Assembly (NCBI GenBank): GCA_027320785.1
Contig: DAHVKR010000016.1
Location: 1 to 10,671 of the forward strand
DNA: 10,671 bases
Direction of reading: 5' to 3'
DNA from: Bdellovibrionales bacterium
Lineage (GTDB): Bacteria; Bdellovibrionota; Bdellovibrionia; Bdellovibrionales; Bdellovibrionaceae
Under the pieces are notes generated by a model. That model saw only the letters and a program-made list of their open reading frames with translations, was not told the DNA's origin and did not search any database. Below are positions 6,208 to 10,671 of the stretch, piece after piece. A program made the translations under genes and the position numbers. Every line of letters starts with the position of its first letter. The first letter of the stretch is position 1.

Positions 6208-7902
6208 ATGTTACTTGAAATTAAAGTGAATCATTTTGCGATCATTGACCAACTCCATCTTCAATTTAAGGACGGACTCAATATCCTCAGTGGAGAAACA
6301 GGCTCAGGAAAATCTGTTTTATTGAAGTCTTTAGGACTCTTAATGGGAGGCAAGGCCTCATCTGACACGATACGAACAGGCGCTCCACAAGCCATCGTAG
6401 AGGGTGCTTTTGATCTCAAGACAAGACCCGATGTGAAACAGCGTCTAGTCGACTTAGGCATTGAAGTCGAAGACGACCAACTTGTTGTTAGAAGAATTAT
6501 TTCTTCTGATGAAAAATCAAAAGTGTACCTCAATGGACAACTCAGCACTCTCCAAAATCTTCGCGATGTGGTTTCTCCTTTAATTGAAGTGACAGGTCAT
6601 GCGGCCCCCTTAATTGAAATCACAGGACAACACGACAACCGCCATCTTTTAAGCAAAACTTATCACCTCGATCTTCTTGATCAATACGTGGGAACTTGGG
6701 AAAAACGCACCCAGTACGAAGAAAAGTTTTCCCAACGCCAACACTTGCTAGAGGAAATTAATCGTCTAGAGTCTGGAGCTCAGAATCTTCATCAGCGTGC
6801 GGATTATCTTGAATTCCAAAGAAAAGAAATTTCAGATTTAGATCTTTCGCCTGGCGAAGATCTGGAACTTGAAACTCAAGTGAAAAGACTAAAAAATGCA
6901 ACTAAGTTGATTCAGTTTGTCGAGTCAGCTGAAGAAGTTCTATCGAACGATGAGGGCTCCGCTCTTGAGCGAATTCGCACCATCCTGAAAAAGGGCACTG
7001 AGATTGGTCACCTTGATCCCGCAGTCCCCTCTAAGCTTCAAGGTCTCGAAGAAGCTCAAGAACTAATCAATGACTCTCTATTTGAATTACAAAAGTACCT
7101 AAAATCTATCGACGCTGACTCTAGTGAGCTGGAGCGCGCGGAGTCTCGCCTCAGCGATCTACGCAAAATTCAAAAAAAATTCGGACCAAGCGTCGATGAT
7201 ATTCTCAAAGCACTTTTAAATATTGAAACAGAGCTCGCAGAGCTCCAGCAATCTGAAAAACTTTTGGAAACTTATAAAAAGCAGGTTTCATCTATCAAAA
7301 CTGAACTTCTTAAAATGGGTGAAGAGCTTCATACGAAAAGACTAAAGGGTGCCAAACTTTTAGCTGACAGTGTGAACGCAGAGCTGGCTGAGCTCAACAT
7401 GAAGGGAGTTATTTTCCAAGTGCGTGTTGAAAAAACAGTAGATCTTACTTCAACAGGCATCAGTGACGTCGAATATATGAGTCAAACAAGTCCTAAGGAT
7501 CCAGCCCGCCCTCTTTCTAAGTTTGCCTCTGGTGGAGAGTTAAGCCGTATCCTTCTTTCTTTGAAACGCATTGTAGGATCGAGTCAATATCCACGCACCT
7601 ATTTGTTCGACGAAGTGGATACAGGTGTGTCAGGCCCAACTGCTGAAAAGGTAGGGAGAAAGTTAAAAAGTATTGCGAAGGCTCAACAAGTGATTTGTGT
7701 CACTCATCTTCCTCAGGTAGCTGCCTTTGGAGATGCTCACTTCTTGATTCAAAAAGTTCAGAAAAAAGATCGAGTGCAAATGGAAGTAATCGACTTAAAT
7801 CATGAAGCTCGCATTGATGAAATTGCACGCCTTATTTCTGGAGAGAAAATCACCAAAACATCGAAAGCCCATGCTGAAGAGTTGTTAGAGGCCTGCCAGT
7901 AA
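6208..7902 (+). CDS. recN: DNA repair protein RecN (SMC-like ATPase)
   Basis: RecN is a cytoplasmic SMC-family ATPase that acts at DNA double-strand breaks, supporting end cohesion and recombination with RecA. Walker A is GETGSGKS at 29-36. The ABC signature FASGGELSR is at 439-447 and Walker B/D-loop LFDEVDTGVSG at 466-476, followed by CVTHLPQVAAF. The middle (about 170-410) is a heptad-rich antiparallel coiled coil, Glu/Lys/Leu-rich. Length 564 is close to E. coli RecN (553). GGGAGG at 6194-6199, 8 bases before the ATG, is a strong ribosome site. Odd feature: residues 124-133 (PLIEVTGHAA) precede a near copy, PLIEITGQHD (134-143), where most RecN proteins have a single such strand before the conserved GQH. 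This looks like a 30-base tandem duplication. No LexA-type operator is recognisable, and expression appears driven from the peptidase/nadK operon. Confidence 0.95.
   Translation: MLLEIKVNHFAIIDQLHLQFKDGLNILSGETGSGKSVLLKSLGLLMGGKASSDTIRTGAPQAIVEGAFDLKTRPDVKQRLVDLGIEVEDDQLVVRRIISSDEKSKVYLNGQLSTLQNLRDVVSPLIEVTGHAAPLIEITGQHDNRHLLSKTYHLDLLDQYVGTWEKRTQYEEKFSQRQHLLEEINRLESGAQNLHQRADYLEFQRKEISDLDLSPGEDLELETQVKRLKNATKLIQFVESAEEVLSNDEGSALERIRTILKKGTEIGHLDPAVPSKLQGLEEAQELINDSLFELQKYLKSIDADSSELERAESRLSDLRKIQKKFGPSVDDILKALLNIETELAELQQSEKLLETYKKQVSSIKTELLKMGEELHTKRLKGAKLLADSVNAELAELNMKGVIFQVRVEKTVDLTSTGISDVEYMSQTSPKDPARPLSKFASGGELSRILLSLKRIVGSSQYPRTYLFDEVDTGVSGPTAEKVGRKLKSIAKAQQVICVTHLPQVAAFGDAHFLIQKVQKKDRVQMEVIDLNHEARIDEIARLISGEKITKTSKAHAEELLEACQ
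6577..6636 (+). repeat. 30-base tandem duplication inside recN
   Basis: Two adjacent 30-base units (6577-6606 and 6607-6636) encode PLIEVTGHAA and PLIEITGQHD. Similarity is concentrated in the first seven codons, where 4 of 21 bases differ, so the duplication is old rather than fresh. The reading frame is kept. The second copy holds the conserved GQH of RecN. Confidence 0.55.
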
Positions 7903-7921
7903 TATAATTCTGGCTGGCTTT
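7891..7921 (+). terminator. Hairpin between convergent recN and POT transporter genes
   Basis: GCCTGCCAG (7891-7899) pairs with CTGGCTGGC (7910-7918), nine positions with one mismatch, around a 10-base AT loop that begins with the recN stop codon. Only TTT follows on the plus strand and no T-run on the minus strand, so it is a weak terminator candidate for recN and not clearly bidirectional. Confidence 0.4.
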
Positions 7922-9299
7922 AAACTCCTTTAAATGTTCGATGCATCACACGTGACATCAAAAGTAGTATCACAGAAGAGAACACGGAAAGAATAAGCAT
8001 CAAACCCATAAAGTTGAAGTCTCCCATCTTTTCGTAAAACATCCCCATCACCCCTGCCAGATAGTTTCCAAAAAAACTAGAAAGAAGCCAGACTCCCATC
8101 ATTGTCGAAACAAGCTTAGCCGGTGAAACCTTGGTCACAAAAGAAAGACCTATGGGTGAAAGGTAAATTTCTCCGAGGGTCACGAAGAAAATACATGCAA
8201 AAAGCCAGAGCCAATGAACTTTTTCACCTGCAGGCAATGCCTTCATCAAAATCATTAACAGTAGAAAACCCAACCCCATAATCGCGCAGCCAATTCCCAT
8301 TTTGGTCACACTGCCTGGCTCTTTATGTCTTTTAGACTGCCACCCCCAAAATCGACTTACTAAAGGGGTCAGAAAAATAATCAAAAGTGGGTTAAACATT
8401 TGAAACCAAGTAGATGGCATTTCCCAGCCGAATAAGTTCCAGTTTGCTCTTTCATCCGCCAAAAGTTGAAGCGTATTTCCCTGTTGTTCATAAATTCCCC
8501 AGAAAACAATGGTCACGACACAAACCAAAATCAAAGCCACGATTCTTTTGTAATCATCAGCCGTCAAAGGATCATGTCGATGTTCGACCGTCGTTTCCTC
8601 CTCAAATTTTTCATGTGGACTTTGCCCAAGATGCCTTTGCCCCATGTAATACACGGCAAGCCCAATGAGCATCCCGATACCTGCGGCCCCAAATCCCCAA
8701 TGCCATCCTACTTTTTGTCCTAAAGTTCCACACACAAGAGGAGAGAAAATAGCCCCTAGATTTACACCCATATAAAAAATTAAATAGGCGCGATCTCGTC
8801 GATCATCTGTTGCACCATAAAGACTTCCCACTTGAGTAGAAATATTCGGCTTGAAAAAACCATTCCCGACAATCAGAAACAATAGTGCGGGAAGAAAGAA
8901 GCTCTCAACAGCCATCAAAAGATGGCCAATCGCCATTAAAAAACCACCCCAATAAACTGATTTTTTTTGTCCGATGTATTTATCGGCAATTAGCCCTCCA
9001 AATACAGGTGTCAGATAAACAAAGGCCGTGTAGAGACCATAGATCTGACTGGAAAGGGCTTGGTTCGTCAAAGGACCATAAACAGCCTCAATCAAATGCC
9101 TGAGGGTACTAAACCCGACAACTTGAGCTCCGTTATCAATCCTCTCAAAGAGATACTTGGTCATATAGAGAACCAAAAGGGCTCTCATACCGTAGTATGA
9201 AAATCTCTCCCACATCTCAGTCAGGAATAAAACTGATAGCCCCTTTGGGTGCCCCCACATTTCCTCTGATGATTTTATTGCAACATGACGATTACCCAT
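7920..9299 (-). CDS. POT/PTR2 family proton-coupled peptide transporter
   Basis: This 459-residue inner-membrane protein imports di- and tripeptides with protons (major facilitator superfamily, POT branch). The family motif ExxERFxYYG is complete at 28-37 (EMWERFSYYG) in the first helix; it contains the residues used for proton coupling. Further POT marks are FGGLIADKYIGQKK in the loop after helix 2, NGFFKPNISTQVGSLY, the PTR2 signature IFYMGVNLGAIFSPLVCGTLG, FWGIYEQQGNTL (helix 7) and LGEIYLSPIGLSFVTKVSP (helix 10). About 12-14 hydrophobic helices are visible. A charged central loop (SPHEKFEEETTVEHRHDP) links the two halves. Length is a little short but within the bacterial range (about 450-510). 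The ATG overlaps the end of the NUDIX gene by 8 bases, implying cotranslation. Substrate range cannot be read from the sequence. Confidence 0.92.
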   Translation of the reverse strand: MGNRHVAIKSSEEMWGHPKGLSVLFLTEMWERFSYYGMRALLVLYMTKYLFERIDNGAQVVGFSTLRHLIEAVYGPLTNQALSSQIYGLYTAFVYLTPVFGGLIADKYIGQKKSVYWGGFLMAIGHLLMAVESFFLPALLFLIVGNGFFKPNISTQVGSLYGATDDRRDRAYLIFYMGVNLGAIFSPLVCGTLGQKVGWHWGFGAAGIGMLIGLAVYYMGQRHLGQSPHEKFEEETTVEHRHDPLTADDYKRIVALILVCVVTIVFWGIYEQQGNTLQLLADERANWNLFGWEMPSTWFQMFNPLLIIFLTPLVSRFWGWQSKRHKEPGSVTKMGIGCAIMGLGFLLLMILMKALPAGEKVHWLWLFACIFFVTLGEIYLSPIGLSFVTKVSPAKLVSTMMGVWLLSSFFGNYLAGVMGMFYEKMGDFNFMGLMLILSVFSSVILLLMSRVMHRTFKGV

Positions 9300-9834
9300 G
9301 AGTTCTCCAGTGCCAGAGCAAGCTGATAAGAGTTTTCACATCTGTAATTTCACCACGATGAACTTTTTCTTTGAGCTCATCTGAAGTAAATTTTTTAACT
9401 TCTAAAAATTCCCCGGGATCTAGTTTTTGAGGGCCCGGTATCAGTTCTGTCGCACGGTAAAGATAAATCTCTTCGTCAGCATAGCCAATAACGGGATGAA
9501 TAAGAGTCATGAGCTCAAACCTTCCAGCTGTGTAACCTGTCTCCTCGATCAATTCTCGACTAGCTGTTTTTTCGGGAGCTTCCCCTTTATCTCTTTTTCC
9601 AGCTGGAATTTCTAAAAAGACTTTTTTAAGTGCGTGACGATACTGCTCAACTAATAGAATTTCGCCCGTTTCAAGCACAGGCAGGATCGCCGCGGCCCCT
9701 GGGTGTAGTATGTACTCTCGGTGACCGATACCCCCATCTGGGAGTTCAACCTGGTCTCGTAGGACTTTGATAAAGCGGCCTTGAAAAATGAGATCCGAAT
9801 GCAAAGTTTTTTCTTCGAGTTTTTTCTTGGACAT
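9292..9834 (-). CDS. NUDIX hydrolase, ADP-ribose pyrophosphatase type
   Basis: The 180-residue cytoplasmic enzyme has a complete NUDIX box (G-x5-E-x7-RE-U-x-EE-x-G-U) at 79-101, GKRDKGEAPEKTASRELIEETGY, which binds Mg2+ and positions the diphosphate for attack. N-terminal elements fit ADP-ribose pyrophosphatases (NudF-like): HREYILHPGAAAILPV, LLVEQYRHAL and the FLEIPAGK strand. Pro114 in the segment IHPVIGYADEEIYLY, about 14 residues after the box, is the usual marker of this subgroup. It would cleave ADP-ribose to AMP and ribose-5-phosphate, clearing a reactive by-product of NAD turnover. The ATG has only a weak ribosome site (GGA directly before it). The gene ends within the start of the POT transporter gene (ATGGGTAA overlap), so the pair is one transcription unit. 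Exact substrate is inferred from motif only. Confidence 0.9.
   Translation of the reverse strand: MSKKKLEEKTLHSDLIFQGRFIKVLRDQVELPDGGIGHREYILHPGAAAILPVLETGEILLVEQYRHALKKVFLEIPAGKRDKGEAPEKTASRELIEETGYTAGRFELMTLIHPVIGYADEEIYLYRATELIPGPQKLDPGEFLEVKKFTSDELKEKVHRGEITDVKTLISLLWHWRTHG
9721..9732 (+). repeat. 12-base repeated motif GTGACCGATACC, copy 2
   Basis: This exact copy lies inside the NUDIX gene, about 100 bases downstream of its start and on the non-coding strand orientation, over codons for G-I-G-H. It occupies a different codon phase from the other copies. Confidence 0.6.
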
Positions 9835-9904
9835 TCCAAAATTGTTTCACAGAGTAGGAGCAAAATCGAGCCCTAGTTGTCCTTACGTGCCAAGCTAAGG
9901 AATT

Positions 9905-10360
9905 TTAGTTGGAGTTCTCAGAGATAACAGCGCAACTTGAAACGTAGACAGTATCTTGATTGAGGGCTAAACGGGAATTTAAACCCTTTACGCCTAAATT
10001 GATAATGAGATTCACTGGCACGGCGGTATCCTCACCACCCTTCAAAGCAATCGAAATAATCTGATCCTGACTTGTTTCGTTTTTTTGAACTTGCTGTTGA
10101 GTACCATAGAGATTTTTTAGTTCTAAGGACTGAGCTCTATCTGGCGAATTCTGACTTTGAAGGCTCAATTTTATACTATCTGCCAGCACGACCTCATCTT
10201 CCTGTGTGGTTAAAGTCAATTCTCCCGAAAAGCGCCCCGTCAGAGCCTCATTCTGTGTATTTGTATTTTCAACTGCAAGGGGCGAACAACTCACCTTTAG
10301 ATTTCCAGCAAATGAGGTGACCGATACCATGGTGAGAGCCAAAATAAGGAGCTTTTTCAT
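9905..10360 (-). CDS. Small exported protein with two cysteines, function unknown
   Basis: The 151-residue product begins MKKLLILALTMVSVTSFAGN, a clean signal peptide with likely cleavage near SFA/G, so it is periplasmic or secreted. ATG 10360 is chosen because AAGGA lies 8 bases upstream and the signal peptide starts there; an in-frame ATG at 10414 would add 18 basic residues and spoil it. The mature domain is rich in alternating polar and hydrophobic residues (GELTLTTQEDEVVLADSIKLSLQ, QIISIALKGG, VPVNLIINLGVKG), indicating beta strands. Cys25 near the mature start and Cys143 near the end may form one disulfide closing a beta sandwich. No family is recognised. It lies 70 bases upstream of the NUDIX gene on the same strand; that gap holds a weak 6-bp inverted repeat and no convincing promoter, so the three minus genes could be cotranscribed. 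Confidence 0.78.
   Translation of the reverse strand: MKKLLILALTMVSVTSFAGNLKVSCSPLAVENTNTQNEALTGRFSGELTLTTQEDEVVLADSIKLSLQSQNSPDRAQSLELKNLYGTQQQVQKNETSQDQIISIALKGGEDTAVPVNLIINLGVKGLNSRLALNQDTVYVSSCAVISENSN
10317..10328 (+). repeat. 12-base repeated motif GTGACCGATACC, copy 3
   Basis: This exact copy lies in the signal-peptide codons (M-V-S-V-T) of the small two-Cys exported protein, 33-44 bases downstream of its start, in opposite orientation to the gene. Confidence 0.6.
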
Positions 10361-10424
10361 ATTTGAAATCCTTGTTCGAAGTCTTAAAGTGAGAATATTC
10401 ATTTTAAAGGCCAAGCCCGTCTCC

Positions 10425-10452
10425 TATATAAAAGCTCCCGGAGTGTCTTAAA
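10425..10452 (-). promoter_or_regulatory. Possible promoter of the two-Cys exported protein
   Basis: On the minus strand TTTAAG (10452-10447) and TATATA (10430-10425) are separated by 16 bases, placing transcription start near 10418 and a leader of about 58 bases before the ATG at 10360. The -10 box is a good match and the -35 box is poor. Confidence 0.35.
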
Positions 10453-10525
10453 AAAAGACATTGCCGCAAATAGGCTCCCTTTATTTTCAGTATAGAATTG
10501 AAAAGACTTATCCAACTGTTCGCCC

Positions 10526-10554
10526 TTTATTCGGAGGCCCAACTATTCGATAAT
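10526..10554 (+). promoter_or_regulatory. Possible promoter of the right-edge membrane protein gene
   Basis: TTTATT (10526-10531) and GATAAT (10549-10554) are 17 bases apart. Transcription would start near 10561, directly at copy 4 of the 12-base motif, and a strong ribosome site follows. The -10 box is a 5/6 match; the -35 box is weak. The rest of the 228-base gap 10361-10588 shows only the minus-strand promoter candidate. Confidence 0.3.
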
Positions 10555-10559
10555 AAAAG

Positions 10560-10571
10560 GGTATCGGTCAC
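10560..10571 (-). repeat. 12-base repeated motif GTGACCGATACC, copy 4
   Basis: This is an exact reverse-complement copy (GGTATCGGTCAC on the plus strand), located 18-29 bases before the right-edge start codon and at the predicted transcription start. It is the only intergenic copy, the best position for an operator. Confidence 0.6.
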
Positions 10572-10588
10572 TATTGGAGGGGGAATCA

Positions 10589-10671
10589 ATGGGGCTACGT
10601 CGTCTATTGTCTTTTACAATCACGAAAATCTTTTTAGTCACAAGCTCCATGATTGGACTTGTTGTCCTCTT
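10589..10671 (+). CDS. Membrane or exported protein, N-terminal fragment (runs off right edge)
   Basis: An ATG at 10589 follows a strong GGAGGGGGA ribosome site and opens a frame of 27 complete codons to the window end: MGLRRLLSFTITKIFLVTSSMIGLVVL. The basic start followed by a hydrophobic stretch from about residue 15 looks like a first membrane helix, as in sensor kinases, cyclases or chemoreceptors, or else a long signal peptide. Too little is present to name a family. Confidence 0.6.
   Translation, partial: MGLRRLLSFTITKIFLVTSSMIGLVVL

Noticed and set aside
10361..10414. Upstream ATG at 10414 for the two-Cys exported protein
   Set aside because: The 18 added residues are basic and precede a standard MKK signal peptide with its own AAGGA ribosome site.
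1..10671. CRISPR arrays, tRNA/rRNA genes, insertion sequences or a defence island
   Set aside because: No regularly spaced repeats, RNA gene signatures, transposase motifs or terminal inverted repeats were seen; genes are housekeeping, transport or small exported proteins.

Overview
The window reads as a stretch of chromosome from a Gram-negative predatory or related delta-type bacterium, most likely Bdellovibrionota (Bdellovibrio or Pseudobdellovibrio-like). This is an inference from moderately AT-rich DNA, many small exported proteins and Cys-rich lipoproteins with no familiar family, a stand-alone prepilin-like protein, and ordinary housekeeping genes; no single marker proves it. I see no rRNA, tRNA, CRISPR array, insertion sequence, integrase or phage gene, and no clear defence or secretion cassette.

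Layout. Positions 1-267 (minus) hold the N-terminus of a secreted protein that runs off the left edge. Positions 315-813 (plus) hold a lipoprotein gene that looks broken by two single-base deletions: its lipobox is in frame with the body but not with any start codon, and its C-terminal part continues in another frame. Positions 877-1341 (plus) encode a small exported four-Cys protein whose start codon lies in a perfect hairpin. It converges on a minus-strand gene (1348-2346) for a prepilin-like protein. A 247-base divergent region precedes a Tyr/Asn/Gly/Cys-rich lipoprotein (2594-3187).

The centre is a tight plus-strand cluster: an M3 zinc oligopeptidase (3265-5304), NAD kinase (5305-6186, directly abutting) and the DNA repair ATPase RecN (6208-7902). 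The peptidase ribosome-binding region is buried in a long imperfect hairpin. RecN carries an unusual 10-residue tandem duplication. RecN converges on a minus-strand pair: a NUDIX hydrolase of the ADP-ribose pyrophosphatase type (9292-9834), whose last codons overlap the start of a POT-family peptide/H+ symporter (7920-9299). Upstream on the minus strand is a small exported two-Cys protein (9905-10360), and at the right edge a plus-strand membrane protein begins (10589).

Functionally, the M3 peptidase (cytoplasmic peptide breakdown) and the POT transporter (di/tripeptide uptake) would fit a peptide-consuming lifestyle, although they are in separate, convergent transcription units. The most unexpected signal is a 12-base sequence, GTGACCGATACC, that occurs four times exactly (three plus, one minus) in different reading frames and contexts, three of the copies within the last 1 kb.
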